From Actinokineospora auranticolor (lineage in GTDB: Bacteria > Actinomycetota > Actinomycetes > Mycobacteriales > Pseudonocardiaceae): DNA of 64,000 nucleotides. The stretch lies in assembly GCF_002934265.1 (NCBI RefSeq), contig NZ_PTIX01000007.1:285865-349864 (forward strand), in the 5' to 3' direction. Position 1 is the stretch's first letter. Each line of letters begins with the position of its first letter. A program made the position numbers and the translations under genes. Below the pieces are notes generated by a model that was given only the letters and a program-made list of their open reading frames with translations, was not told the DNA's origin and did not search any database. Below, one piece after another: positions 8,642-18,382 of the stretch.

Positions 8642-9579
8642 GGGGCCGTCCCGGGGTCCCGCAGGAACCGGTCGTAGAAGTACTCGGTGATGTCGGCGAA
8701 GGTGATCTCGTCGGTGTCGGAGTAGCGGTCGCCGCGGTTCTTGCGGTCCTCGTACACCCCCGACAACACGCGCTGCAACATGGCGATCGAGCGGAGCGGG
8801 CCCGCCATGGACCGCACCGTGGTGGCGCTCATGGTCGGGAAGTGTCCACGGTCGTGCCGACCCAGCCGATCGGCCGCGAACCGCGCCACGTCACCCGTGC
8901 GCAGGGACCCCACCCGCAGCGCCACCGGCGGGATCGGGACCTTCGCGGTGCCCTGCCGGACCAGGTGCGCGTGCCGCTCGTCGAGGTAGGAGGACTCCGT
9001 GAAGAACAGCGTTTTGCGGCCCGCCAGGTGGGCGTAGGACACCACCTCGTCGACCAGGTCGGTGGCGGGCAGCAGGACGACCAGCACCACCTCGTCGGGC
9101 AGCTCACCGGCCAGGTACCGGTAGAACCGCTCCGGCTGCGCCAACCGCTCCCGCAGCGCCGCGGCCCGCTCGCCGTCGAGCACCTTCTCCTGGAGCAGCC
9201 GGTCGAACAGCAGCGCGCACACGCCCGCCATCCGCTCGTCCACGCTCTGCCGGGTCTTCGGGCCCAGCGACAGGTCGACGACCACGCCGCGCTGGTACCG
9301 CTCCTGCAGCGCGCGCAGCAGCCAGCCGACGCAGCGGTTGACCAGGGATGTCTTGCCGCAGCCGGAATCCCCGGTGACCAGCGTCAGCCTGCCCCCGGAG
9401 TCCAGCCACCGCAGCGCCCCCATCTGCGCGGTGAACTCCTCGTACGCCTCGGCGGTGTGGTTTATCGGGACGTAGTACCCCTCGTCCTCCGGCCGCTCCC
9501 ACGGGCACAGCGGGCGCAGCGGGGAACTCTCCCACCCCGGCAGCAGGAACGGGTTGACCTCCGCCTTCGGCGGAGCCAT
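8638..9579 (-). CDS. P-loop ATPase, first gene of three-ATPase operon
   Basis: 313 residues from ATG 9579 (GTG 9582 is one codon upstream). The N-terminus has NPFLLPG at residues 9-15, matching NPFVLPDG in the KAP protein. P-loop GDSGCGKTS is at 70-78. Downstream, the block from ERFYRYL through VVLLPATD to RKTLFFTESS aligns with the N-terminal domain of the KAP protein two genes away, so the two are paralogues; this one keeps the Walker A Lys. No membrane segment or DNA-binding motif is evident. The gene lies 109 bp downstream of a TetR gene read in the same direction, so it could share that promoter or have its own. Function unknown. Confidence 0.85.
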   Translation of the reverse strand: MAPPKAEVNPFLLPGWESSPLRPLCPWERPEDEGYYVPINHTAEAYEEFTAQMGALRWLDSGGRLTLVTGDSGCGKTSLVNRCVGWLLRALQERYQRGVVVDLSLGPKTRQSVDERMAGVCALLFDRLLQEKVLDGERAAALRERLAQPERFYRYLAGELPDEVVLVVLLPATDLVDEVVSYAHLAGRKTLFFTESSYLDERHAHLVRQGTAKVPIPPVALRVGSLRTGDVARFAADRLGRHDRGHFPTMSATTVRSMAGPLRSIAMLQRVLSGVYEDRKNRGDRYSDTDEITFADITEYFYDRFLRDPGTAP

Positions 9580-9688
9580 CACCGCTCACCCCGCGCACAC
9601 CACAGCCCAGCCACCACGTCCGCACGCCCCCTGGCTCGCTCCCGGCTCCTCCGGAGGGTCGCTCGCCGAAACCGGGCCGTTACGTCGC

Positions 9689-10288
9689 TCACACCGGTGA
9701 TGCTCCCACCGGTGGCAAGGGCGCCAGGTACCCGTTGAGCACCGGCGCGACCACCGCGACGATCTCGTCGTCGGACGCCGAGGTCAGCGGCTCGACGCGG
9801 ACCACGTACCTGGCCATGGCCAACCCGACCAGGTGCGCGGCCACCAGCGCGGCGCGCAGGGCGGGCACGTCCAGCGCGGCCGCCACCCGGCCCAGCACCG
9901 CGCTCTCCAGGAACTGCCGCAGCAGCGCGGCCGCCCGCTCGCTGCCGGACACCGACCGGAACACCGCCAGGAACGCCGCCGCCGACTCCGGCGCGGTCCA
10001 CAGCCCCAGGAACAGCCGCAGCAGGCGCTCGCCGACCTCGGCGCGCGGCCCGTCGACGACGGCGGCCACGACCCGGGCGGGGTCGACGGGCAGGGCGAGG
10101 GCGGCGACGAAGACCTGCTCCTTGGTGCCGAAGAAGTGGTGCACCAGCGCCGGGTTGACCCCGGCGGCGGCCGCGATGCCGCGGATCGTGGCGCCCGGGT
10201 AACCGCGCGCGGCGAACTCCGCGCGGGCGGCGGCCAGGATGGCCTCGCGGGTGCGCGTGGGGCCGGGGCGGCGACCGGTCTTGGCCAT
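9689..10288 (-). CDS. TetR/AcrR family transcriptional regulator
   Basis: 199 residues starting at ATG 10288. Residues 10-60 form the TetR helix-turn-helix ([18 protein letters not shown], then [26 protein letters not shown]). The C-terminal ligand domain resembles that of the second TetR at 12.6-13.2 kb, so the two are the same subfamily. The gene is divergent from hisF with 87 bp between start codons; that gap holds a perfect 14-bp palindrome that is a good candidate for its operator. It most likely represses itself and possibly hisF or the ATPase operon downstream. Ligand unknown. Confidence 0.9.
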   Translation of the reverse strand: MAKTGRRPGPTRTREAILAAARAEFAARGYPGATIRGIAAAAGVNPALVHHFFGTKEQVFVAALALPVDPARVVAAVVDGPRAEVGERLLRLFLGLWTAPESAAAFLAVFRSVSGSERAAALLRQFLESAVLGRVAAALDVPALRAALVAAHLVGLAMARYVVRVEPLTSASDDEIVAVVAPVLNGYLAPLPPVGASPV

Positions 10289-10322
10289 CGGGCTGGCGTC
10301 CCCCTTCCGGTGCGGTTGGTGA

Positions 10323-10336
10323 CACAGTGCACTGTG
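10323..10336. promoter_or_regulatory. Perfect 14-bp palindrome, probable TetR operator
   Basis: CACAGTGCACTGTG reads the same on both strands. It lies between the divergent TetR gene (start 10288) and hisF (start 10376), just upstream of where a hisF -35 element would fall. TetR regulators commonly bind such palindromes in their own divergent promoter; binding here is inferred. Confidence 0.6.
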
Positions 10337-10362
10337 GCCGATGCCCGCCGGTCGGTGCCCCG

Positions 10363-10368
10363 TAGGCT
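10363..10368 (+). promoter_or_regulatory. Putative -10 box of hisF (leaderless geometry)
   Basis: TAGGCT matches the actinobacterial TANNNT -10 consensus and ends 7 nt before the hisF ATG. Transcription would begin at or next to the start codon, and there is no Shine-Dalgarno sequence. No convincing -35 is visible. Confidence 0.4.
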
Positions 10369-10375
10369 CACCGGC

Positions 10376-11149
10376 ATGTCCGTAGCGGTCCGCGTGATCC
10401 CCTGCCTCGACGTCGACGCGGGCCGGGTGGTCAAGGGCGTCAACTTCACCGACCTCGTCGACGCGGGGGACCCGGTCGAACTGGCCGCGGCCTACGACGC
10501 CGAGGGCGCCGACGAGCTGACGTTCCTGGACGTGACCGCGTCCTCCGGCAACCGGGAGACCACCTTCGACGTGGTCCGCCGCACCGCCGAGCAGGTGTTC
10601 ATCCCGCTCACCGTCGGCGGCGGCGTGCGCACGGTCGAGGACATCGACCGCCTGCTGCGCGCAGGCGCGGACAAGGTCGGCGTCAACACCGCCGCCATCG
10701 CCCGCCCCGAGTTCCTCGGCGAGGCGTCCCGCCGCTACGGGGCGCAGTGCGTGGTGCTGTCGGTCGACGCCCGCCGGGTGCCGGAGGGGTCGGCCCCCAC
10801 GCCGTCGGGCTTCGAGGTCACCACCCACGGCGGCCGCCGCGGCACCGGCCTCGACGCCGTCGAGTGGGCCGAGCGCGGCCAGGAGCTCGGCGTCGGCGAG
10901 ATCCTGCTCAACTCCATGGACGCCGACGGCACCAAGGCGGGCTTCGACCTGGAGCTGATCCGCCTGGTCCGGGCCCGCGTCGACGTCCCCCTGATCGCCA
11001 GCGGCGGCGCGGGCGCCCTGTCCCACTTCGCCCCCGCGGTGCGGGAAGGCGCGGACGCGGTCCTCGCGGCCAGCGTGTTCCACTTCGGACAGTTGCGGAT
11101 CGGCGAGGTGAAGGACACCATGCGCGCGGCCGGTATCGTGGTCCGGTGA
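10376..11149 (+). CDS. hisF: Imidazole glycerol phosphate synthase, cyclase subunit HisF
   Basis: 257 residues, the usual length. HisF is the (beta/alpha)8 barrel that converts PRFAR plus HisH-derived ammonia to imidazole glycerol phosphate and AICAR in histidine synthesis. The start [15 protein letters not shown] carries the catalytic Asp (D12), and [10 protein letters not shown] carries the second one; phosphate-binding loops LTVGGGVRT and ASGGAGAL are present. The stop overlaps the GTG of a small membrane protein gene, which in turn overlaps hisI, so the three form a tightly coupled operon. The partner hisH is not in this window. Confidence 0.97.
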   Translation: MSVAVRVIPCLDVDAGRVVKGVNFTDLVDAGDPVELAAAYDAEGADELTFLDVTASSGNRETTFDVVRRTAEQVFIPLTVGGGVRTVEDIDRLLRAGADKVGVNTAAIARPEFLGEASRRYGAQCVVLSVDARRVPEGSAPTPSGFEVTTHGGRRGTGLDAVEWAERGQELGVGEILLNSMDADGTKAGFDLELIRLVRARVDVPLIASGGAGALSHFAPAVREGADAVLAASVFHFGQLRIGEVKDTMRAAGIVVR

Positions 11150-11508
11150 GCACCCGCCCCCTGGAGGTCCGGGTGGCCGCCGCGCTGCTGGCGGCCACCG
11201 CCCTGGCCTTCGTCGCGCTGGGCTTGGCGCGGCTGTCCGATTCGGACGCGGGCGTCCTCGGTTTCCCGGTCGGCATGGGCGTCATCGGACTCCTGGGCGC
11301 CGTGAGCGTCTTCGTGGGCCTCACCCGCGCCCGGATCCCGGTCATCGTGTTCACCGTCCTCGCCGCGGTCGCCCACACCACGTTCGCCTTCGGGGGACTG
11401 CCGGTGTGGTACCGGGTCGCCTCCGGGATCCTGGCCGCCGCACACGTCTACGCGGCGGTGCTCCTGTTGACCAAACCCGCCGCCGAGTACCTGAAGGGCA
11501 CCACGTGA
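11146..11508 (+). CDS. Small integral membrane protein between hisF and hisI
   Basis: 120 residues with about four hydrophobic segments ([69 protein letters not shown]). The GTG start overlaps the hisF TGA and its TGA overlaps the hisI GTG, so translation is coupled. Similar small membrane proteins often sit in this place in actinobacterial his clusters; their function is unknown. No transporter signature is visible. Confidence 0.8.
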   Translation: MSTRPLEVRVAAALLAATALAFVALGLARLSDSDAGVLGFPVGMGVIGLLGAVSVFVGLTRARIPVIVFTVLAAVAHTTFAFGGLPVWYRVASGILAAAHVYAAVLLLTKPAAEYLKGTT

Positions 11509-11843
11509 CCACCCTCGACCCCCGGATCGCCACCCGCCTCAAGCGCAACGCCGACGGCCTGGTGTGCGCGGTGGCGCAACAGCGCGGCACCGGCGAGGTC
11601 CTCATGGTCGCGTGGATGGACGACGAGGCCCTGCACCAGACCCTCACCACCCGCCGCGCCACCTACTTCTCCAGGAGCCGCAACCGACTCTGGGTCAAGG
11701 GCGAGACCTCGGGAAACACCCAACAGGTCCACGACGTCCGCCTGGACTGCGACGGCGACACGATCCTGCTGGTCGTGGACCAGACGGGCCCGGCCTGCCA
11801 CACCGGCACCCCCACCTGCTTCGACGCGGACTCCCTGCTCTAA
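11505..11843 (+). CDS. hisI: Phosphoribosyl-AMP cyclohydrolase HisI
   Basis: 112 residues, typical of the stand-alone cyclohydrolase without the HisE domain. It opens the adenine ring of phosphoribosyl-AMP in the third step of histidine synthesis. Diagnostic motifs: [31 protein letters not shown], and the metal-binding DVRLDCDGD and CHTGTPTCF cysteines. The GTG start overlaps the stop of the preceding membrane protein gene. It ends the his segment; a repeat-bearing non-coding gap of about 750 bp follows. Confidence 0.97.
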   Translation: MTTLDPRIATRLKRNADGLVCAVAQQRGTGEVLMVAWMDDEALHQTLTTRRATYFSRSRNRLWVKGETSGNTQQVHDVRLDCDGDTILLVVDQTGPACHTGTPTCFDADSLL

Positions 11844-12050
11844 CCCGCCCCCCGCGCCCCGCGCTTGCCGCACCGTCGCGCGCCCCCGCTCCGCGACCTC
11901 GCCACGGCTCCCGCCACCCTGGCCTCGCCGCGCCCCGCCCCTCGCTTCACCGTCGCGCGTTCGCGCCCACTCGCACCCCGTTCCACGACCTCGCCACCGC
12001 TCGCGACTCCCGCCACCGCTCCGCCTTCCACGGCAACACGGTGGTCACCG

Positions 12051-12130
12051 GAGTTGTCCACAGGCATGATCATCTCCGACCGGAATTGTCAGTCCCCGCC
12101 GGTAGAATTGATTCCGGGGGCCGGCGGCAT
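12051..12130 (+). repeat. 80-bp imperfect direct repeat, copy 1
   Basis: Begins GAGTTGTCCACAGGCATGAT and ends CCGGCGGCAT. It aligns without gaps to copy 2 at 12414 with 11 mismatches by hand count (about 86% identity). Inside are TTGTCCACA, identical to the actinobacterial DnaA-box consensus, and GGTAGAAT, a TANNNT -10-like box. Function unknown. Confidence 0.8.
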
Positions 12131-12142
12131 GTGGTGATCATT

Positions 12143-12244
12143 TCTCCGCCTCTCCGCCTCTCCGCCTCTCCGCCTCTCCGCCTCTCCGCCTCTCCGCCTC
12201 TCCGCCTCTCCGCCTCTCCGCCTCTCCGCCTCTCCGCCTCTCCG
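12143..12244. repeat. Tandem 8-bp repeat (TCTCCGCC), about 12.75 copies
   Basis: A perfect run of the 8-mer over 102 bp directly after repeat copy 1. Eight is not a multiple of three, so any frame through it cycles through three peptides; it is non-coding. Simple tandem arrays like this change length by slippage. Confidence 0.95.
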
Positions 12245-12413
12245 ACGACGAGGCCGGGGGAGCCGACCGCGTCCGAGTCGGCTCGTTCGAGAGACGGCCG
12301 CGTTCGAGCGACCCGAGCCGCCCGAACCACGCCGACCAAAGGCACCCCGCCGCGCGGCCCGGCGGTCCGCGCGGCCGCGATCCCTCCGCACCCCGGCCGC
12401 CATCGCCTCAGCC

Positions 12414-12493
12414 GAGTTGTCCACAGGCATGATCATCTTCGCTCGGAACTGTCACCCCTCCCCGGTAGAATGGATACCGGGGGCCGGAGGCAT
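12414..12493 (+). repeat. 80-bp imperfect direct repeat, copy 2
   Basis: Gap-free match to the copy at 12051, in the same orientation and 363 bp away. It retains the TTGTCCACA and GGTAGAAT elements, while the segment between them is the most diverged. It lies 106 bp from the stop of the convergent TetR gene. Confidence 0.8.
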
Positions 12494-12598
12494 ATCCAGC
12501 CCGCCACCCATCGCTTTCTCGTGCGCCAAGGCCGAGCCCGGACGCGGCAGATACCACCGCGTCAGCCCGGCCAGCCCGGCCGCGCCCCCCGACCCGCC

Positions 12599-13219
12599 TC
12601 AGTCGATCTTCCCCGTCAGGTACCGCTGCACCGTCGGCCCCACCGCCCTGGCCACCGTCTCCACATCCTGCTCCGCCGCGGGCTCGAACCGCGCCACGTA
12701 CCGCACCATCCCCAGCCCGATCATCTGCGACGCCACCAGGTTCGCCCGCAGCTCCCCGAGCCCGTCCGACACGTCCACCAGCTGCCCGAACACGTTGTTG
12801 TGGAAGAACTCCCGCAGCGCCTTCGCCACCTGCTCGTGCGCCGCCACGCTCCTGATCAGCGCCGCGAACACGCCCCCGTCCTGCGCGTCCCAGACCGTCA
12901 AGAACGCCCGCACCAGCCGCTCGCCGAGCGTGTCCAGGCTGCCCTCCCGCACCAGCGCGCCGATCCGGTCCTGCGGGTTGAACGGCAGCCGCAGCACGGC
13001 CTCGGCGAACAGCGACTCCTTGCCGCCGAACCAGTGGTTGACCATCGCCGCGTCCACCCCGGCGCGGCGCGCGATGGCCCGGACGGTGGCGCCGTCGTAG
13101 CCCTGCTCGCGGAACACCTCCTGGGCCGCCGCCAGCAGCGCGGCCCGGGTGTCGGTCCCGCCCGGCCGCCGCCCGCGCCGCCGTTCGGCCTGTCCTGAAG
13201 TCGTCACCTGAGTCATCAT
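12599..13219 (-). CDS. TetR/AcrR family transcriptional regulator
   Basis: 206 residues. The HTH spans about residues 22-72 ([43 protein letters not shown]). The C-terminal domain matches that of the TetR at 9.7 kb ([13 protein letters not shown] against [13 protein letters not shown]). Start ATG 13219, with a second in-frame ATG at 13216. It is divergent from trpE (83 bp between starts), and a 16-bp inverted repeat 20 bp upstream of its start is the probable operator. Autorepression is likely; whether it also affects trpE is open. Ligand unknown. Confidence 0.9.
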   Translation of the reverse strand: MMTQVTTSGQAERRRGRRPGGTDTRAALLAAAQEVFREQGYDGATVRAIARRAGVDAAMVNHWFGGKESLFAEAVLRLPFNPQDRIGALVREGSLDTLGERLVRAFLTVWDAQDGGVFAALIRSVAAHEQVAKALREFFHNNVFGQLVDVSDGLGELRANLVASQMIGLGMVRYVARFEPAAEQDVETVARAVGPTVQRYLTGKID

Positions 13220-13238
13220 GGACCAACGGCCCTACTCG

Positions 13239-13254
13239 TTCAACATGTGTTGAA
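13239..13254. promoter_or_regulatory. Inverted repeat TTCAAC-ATGT-GTTGAA, probable TetR operator
   Basis: Six-base arms TTCAAC/GTTGAA are exact complements around ATGT, in the 83-bp gap between the divergent TetR and trpE genes. Position and symmetry fit an autoregulatory TetR site; it would overlap the promoter region of either gene. Confidence 0.65.
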
Positions 13255-13302
13255 TTACCCCCGATGGCCCGGCGCGCGTCACCCGCACGGCAGAATGGGT
13301 CC

Positions 13303-14859
13303 ATGGCGAGTGCGATCGGTGTGCCCACCCCCCCGGTGAGCAAGAGCGGTATGGGCGGGGTCAGCCCCACGCGCGAGGAGTTCCACGCGCTGGCCGTCGA
13401 CCGTCGGGTCATCCCCGTCGTGCGGCGGGTGCTGGCCGACGCCGAGACCCCCGTCGGCGTGTACCGCAAGCTGGCCGCCGACCGGCCCGGAACCTTCCTG
13501 TTCGAGTCCGCCGAGAACGGCCGCTCCTGGTCGCGCTGGTCCTTCGTCGGCGTGCGCAGCGCCGCCGCCCTCACCGCGACCGGCGGCGAGGCGCACTGGA
13601 CCGGCACCCCGCCCACCGGCCTGCCCCAGGGCGGCGACCCGCTGGCCGCGCTGCGCGAGACCGTGGCCCTGCTGCACACCGACCCGCTGCCCGGCCTGCC
13701 CCCGCTGACCGGCGGCATGGTCGGCTACATCGGCTACGACGCCGTGCGCAGGCTCGAGCGGCTGCCCGAGCTGGCCGAGGACGACCTGAAGCTGCCCGAG
13801 CTGGTCATGCTGCTGGCCACCGACCTGGCCGCGCTCGACCACCACGAGGGCGTCATCACCCTCATCGCCAACGCCGTGAACTGGGACGACTCGCCCGAGC
13901 GGGTCGACGCCGCCTACGACGACGCGGTCGCCCGGCTCGACGCCATGGTCCTGGGCCTGCAGACCACCGCCGCGCCCACCGCCACCGTCTTCGACCGGCC
14001 CAAGCCCGAGTACGACCGTCGGACCACCCCCGCCGACTACCACGACGCCGTGCGCGCGGCCAAGGAAGCCATCCAGGCCGGTGAGGCCTTCCAGGTGGTG
14101 GTCTCGCAGCGGTTCGAGATGCGCACCGAGGCCGACCCGCTCGACATCTACCGCGTGCTGCGCACCACCAACCCCAGCCCGTACATGTACCTGCTGCGCC
14201 TCGACGGCTTCAGCATCGTCGGCTCCAGCCCCGAGGCCCTGGTCACGGTGCGCGACGGCCGCGCCACCACGCACCCGATCGCGGGCACCCGGTGGCGGGG
14301 CGTCGACCCCGAGGAGGACCAGATCCTGGAGAAGGACCTGCTCGCCGACGAGAAGGAGCGCGCCGAGCACGTCATGCTGGTCGACCTCGGCCGCAACGAC
14401 CTGGGCCGGGTCTGCAAGCCCGGCACGGTGCAGGTCGTCGACTTCTTCCGGGTCGAGCGCTACAGCCACGTCATGCACATCGTCTCCACGGTCACCGGCG
14501 AGCTGGCCGAGGGCAAGACGGCCTACGACGCCGTGGCCGCGTGCTTCCCGGCGGGCACCCTCTCCGGCGCGCCCAAGCCGCGCGCCATGGAGCTGATCGA
14601 GGAACTCGAGCCCACCCGCCGCGGCCTCTACGGCGGCGTGGTCGGCTACCTCGACTTCGCGGGCGACGCCGACACCGCCATCGCCATCCGCACCGCCCTG
14701 GTCCGCGACGGCGTCGCGTACGTGCAGGCGGGCGCGGGCGTGGTCGCCGACTCCGACCCGCGCTACGAGGACACCGAGTGCGTCAACAAGGCGGGCGCGG
14801 TGCTGGCCGCCATCGCCACCGCCTCGACCATGCGCCCGGCGGCCGGTACCGGTGACTGA
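13303..14859 (+). CDS. trpE: Anthranilate synthase component I TrpE
   Basis: 518 residues from ATG 13303; a shorter start at the downstream GTG/ATG before [10 protein letters not shown] is possible. TrpE makes anthranilate from chorismate with ammonia from TrpG. The N-terminal domain has the regulatory [14 protein letters not shown] region. The C-terminal chorismate-binding domain has [42 protein letters not shown] and [18 protein letters not shown]. The stop overlaps the next gene (GTGACTGA). No leader peptide rich in Trp codons was found in the 83-bp upstream gap, so classical attenuation is not evident. trpG, trpD and trpF are not in the window. Confidence 0.97.
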   Translation: MASAIGVPTPPVSKSGMGGVSPTREEFHALAVDRRVIPVVRRVLADAETPVGVYRKLAADRPGTFLFESAENGRSWSRWSFVGVRSAAALTATGGEAHWTGTPPTGLPQGGDPLAALRETVALLHTDPLPGLPPLTGGMVGYIGYDAVRRLERLPELAEDDLKLPELVMLLATDLAALDHHEGVITLIANAVNWDDSPERVDAAYDDAVARLDAMVLGLQTTAAPTATVFDRPKPEYDRRTTPADYHDAVRAAKEAIQAGEAFQVVVSQRFEMRTEADPLDIYRVLRTTNPSPYMYLLRLDGFSIVGSSPEALVTVRDGRATTHPIAGTRWRGVDPEEDQILEKDLLADEKERAEHVMLVDLGRNDLGRVCKPGTVQVVDFFRVERYSHVMHIVSTVTGELAEGKTAYDAVAACFPAGTLSGAPKPRAMELIEELEPTRRGLYGGVVGYLDFAGDADTAIAIRTALVRDGVAYVQAGAGVVADSDPRYEDTECVNKAGAVLAAIATASTMRPAAGTGD

Positions 14860-15376
14860 GTCGCGCCGTCCACTGTGGACGGCCGTCGGGCTGTTGCCGC
14901 TCGCCGCCGCCGCGCTGTGGGGCGCCTCCCGGCTGCCCTGGGGTGCGACCATCCGGAGCAGGCCGGGTACCGACGCCACGACCAGCGTGCCAGTGCCGGG
15001 GGCGGAGATCGCGCCCGCGCTGCTGCCGCTGGCCGTCCTCGCGCTCGCCGCGGTGGCGGGCCTGCTCGCCGTCGCGGGACCGTGGCGCCGGGTCGTCGGC
15101 GCCCTGCTGGCCGCGGCGGGCCTGGTGCCGGTGTGGACGGGCCTGGTCCAGCACACCGACGCCGACGCGCTGTGGGGTCGCGTGCTGGCCGCCGCCGGGG
15201 GAGCGCTGATGGTCGCCGCGGCCGTGGTCCTGCTGCTGCGCGGCCACCGCGCGCCCAGGCTGGGGTCCCGCTACCGCAGCCCCGCCGCGGTGAAGGAAGC
15301 GGCACGTGCCGAACCGGACCTCTGGCAGGCGCTGTCCGCGGGCGACGACCCCACGGAATCCGCCGAGGGCCGCTGA
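14852..15376 (+). CDS. Trp operon-associated membrane protein
   Basis: 174 residues matching the actinobacterial tryptophan-associated transmembrane family (Trp_oprn_chp type). Segments near residues 8-26, 52-76, 80-100 and 108-128 are hydrophobic, with the pattern LPWG after the first helix and [17 protein letters not shown] later. It starts at a GTG inside the end of trpE, so it is translationally coupled to it. Function is unknown; a role in tryptophan or indole handling is only suggested by the constant neighbourhood. Confidence 0.88.
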   Translation: MTESRRPLWTAVGLLPLAAAALWGASRLPWGATIRSRPGTDATTSVPVPGAEIAPALLPLAVLALAAVAGLLAVAGPWRRVVGALLAAAGLVPVWTGLVQHTDADALWGRVLAAAGGALMVAAAVVLLLRGHRAPRLGSRYRSPAAVKEAARAEPDLWQALSAGDDPTESAEGR

Positions 15377-15447
15377 AGCGAGGACCCGGTGCCGGGGCGG
15401 GAGAAGGGCCGGAGTTAGCATCAATTCGGCGGGAAGGGGCAGTGGTT

Positions 15448-15495
15448 GTGAGGGACTACACCAGTCAGACATCATCGGTCCGGGGTGCCGAATGA
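15448..15495 (+). CDS. Possible 15-codon leader peptide coupled to trpC
   Basis: GTG after a GGGAAGGGG-type Shine-Dalgarno opens a 15-codon frame ([15 protein letters not shown]) whose TGA overlaps the trpC ATG as ATGA. It has no Trp codons, so attenuation by Trp starvation is unlikely; re-initiation coupling is the plausible role. It could also be chance. Confidence 0.3.
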   Translation: MRDYTSQTSSVRGAE

Positions 15496-16297
15496 GCATT
15501 CTGGACTCGATCATCGACGGGGTCCGGGAAGATCTCGCCGTCCGCGAGGCGGCGATCCCCTTCGACAGCATCAAGGAACTGGCGGCCAAGGCCGCGCCGC
15601 CGCGGGACGCGATGAGCGCCCTGCGCGGCTCCGACGTCGGCGTCATCGCCGAGGTCAAGCGACGCAGCCCGTCCAAGGGCGACCTGGCCGCGATCGCCGA
15701 CCCGGCCGCGCTGGCCCGCGACTACGAGGCGGCGGGCGCGCGGGTCATCAGCGTGCTGACCGAACAGCGGCGTTTCGGCGGTTCGCTGGCCGACTTCGAC
15801 GCGGTCCGCGCCAAGGTGGACATCCCCTTGCTGCGCAAGGACTTCATCGTCAGCCCGTACCAGGTGCACGAGGCCCGCGCGCACGGCGCCGACCTGGTGC
15901 TGCTGATCGTGGCCGCGCTGGAGCAGAACGCCCTGGCCTCGCTGCTGGACCGGGTCGAGTCGCTGGGCATGACGGCGCTGGTCGAGGTGCACACCGCCGA
16001 GGAGGCGGACCGCGCGCTGGAGGCCGGTGCCAAGGTCATCGGCGTCAACGCCCGCAACCTGCACACCCTCGAGGTCGACCGGGACACCTTCGGCAGGCTC
16101 GCGCCGGGGCTGCCGTTCGAGACCGTCAAGATCGCCGAGTCGGGCGTGCGCGGACCCAGCGACCTGATGACCTACGCGGGCGCCGGTGCCGACGCGGTGC
16201 TCGTCGGCGAGGGCCTGGTCACCACCGACGACCCCAAGGCCGCCCTGGTCCAGCTGGTCACGGCCGGATCGCACCCGGCGTGCCCGAGGCCCGGTCG

Positions 16298-16301
<4 letters not shown>
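15492..16301 (+). CDS. trpC: Indole-3-glycerol phosphate synthase TrpC
   Basis: 269 residues, a stand-alone (beta/alpha)8 enzyme that closes the indole ring from CdRP. Motifs: [14 protein letters not shown] (catalytic Lys and phosphate-binding Ser), [50 protein letters not shown] and [12 protein letters not shown]. The stop overlaps trpB (ATGA). The 115 bp before it is the largest gap in the operon and may carry a separate ribosome-entry signal. Confidence 0.97.
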
Positions 16302-17545
<1,244 letters not shown>

Positions 17546-18343
17546 ATGGGCAGGCTGGACCCGCTGTTCGCGCGGACCCGCGAAGAGGGCCGCGGCGCGC
17601 TCATCGGCTACCTGCCCGCCGGGTTCCCCACGGTCGACGGCTCGGCGGAGCTGCTGCGCGGCATGGTCGACGCGGGCTGCGACCTGGTCGAGGTGGGCGT
17701 CCCCTACTCCGACCCGGTCATGGACGGCCCCGTCATCCAGGCCGCAGCGGACACGGCCCTGCGCGCGGGTTTCCGGCTGCGCGACCTGTTCACCACGGTC
17801 GAGGCCGTGGCGTCGGCGGGCGGCCGGGCGGTCGTGATGACGTACTGGAACCCGGTGTTCCGCTACGGCGTCGACGCCTTCGCCCGCGACCTGGCCGCCG
17901 CGGGCGGCCTGGGCCTGATCACCCCCGACCTGATCCCCGACGAGGGCGCCGACTGGATCGCGGCCTCGGCAGCGCACGACCTGGACCGGATCTTCCTGGT
18001 GGCCCCGTCGTCGTCGGAGGAGCGCATCGCCCTCACCGTCGCGGCGTCGTCGGGTTTCGTGTACGCCACGGCCGTCATGGGCGTGACGGGCGCGCGAGAC
18101 CAGGTCGGCACGTCGGCGGAGGGCCTGGTGGCCCGCACCCGCGCCCACACGGCCCTGCCGATCGGCGTGGGCCTGGGCGTGCGCTCGGGCGCCCAAGCGG
18201 CGGAGGTGGCGTCTTTCGCGGACGCGGTGATCGTGGGCTCGGCCTTCGTCACCAAGGCGACGGAACACGGCGTGGAAGGCGTGCGCGCCTTGGCCGCGGA
18301 ACTGGCCGAGGGCGTCCGGAAATCCCCCTCCACCATCGGGTGA
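17546..18343 (+). CDS. trpA: Tryptophan synthase alpha chain TrpA
   Basis: 265 residues. It cleaves indole-3-glycerol phosphate to indole, which passes to TrpB. The catalytic acids are visible as E49 in LVEVGVPYSDP and D60 in VMDGP, the same numbers as in E. coli TrpA. The loop-6 region YATAVMGVTGAR and phosphate site GVGLGVRSG are present. The start codon directly abuts the trpB stop. Confidence 0.97.
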   Translation: MGRLDPLFARTREEGRGALIGYLPAGFPTVDGSAELLRGMVDAGCDLVEVGVPYSDPVMDGPVIQAAADTALRAGFRLRDLFTTVEAVASAGGRAVVMTYWNPVFRYGVDAFARDLAAAGGLGLITPDLIPDEGADWIAASAAHDLDRIFLVAPSSSEERIALTVAASSGFVYATAVMGVTGARDQVGTSAEGLVARTRAHTALPIGVGLGVRSGAQAAEVASFADAVIVGSAFVTKATEHGVEGVRALAAELAEGVRKSPSTIG

Positions 18344-18382
18344 ACCTCCAGCTCACCCCCGCCTGAGCGCCGGTTTCTGTCG

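Larger units (their letters stand above)
11844..12598. other. Non-coding repeat-bearing gap between hisI and TetR
   Basis: A 755-bp stretch with no convincing gene. It holds two 80-bp direct repeat copies and a tandem 8-bp repeat, each listed separately. Open frames here are short or low-complexity readings of the repeat. The copies look like remnants of an upstream region of a dispersed gene family, possibly DUF222/HNH (13E12-like) elements; this identity is a guess. Confidence 0.6.

Noticed and set aside
12143..12244. Array considered as CRISPR
   Set aside because: Units are 8 bp and contiguous with no spacers; no cas genes nearby.
12051..12493. TTGTCCACA pair considered as a replication origin
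   Set aside because: Only two boxes, embedded in a duplicated element, with no dnaA/dnaN context.
13279..15156. 625-residue open frame antisense to trpE
   Set aside because: Shadow of a high-GC coding region: Val/Gly/Asp-rich, no RBS, and fully covered by trpE and the next gene.
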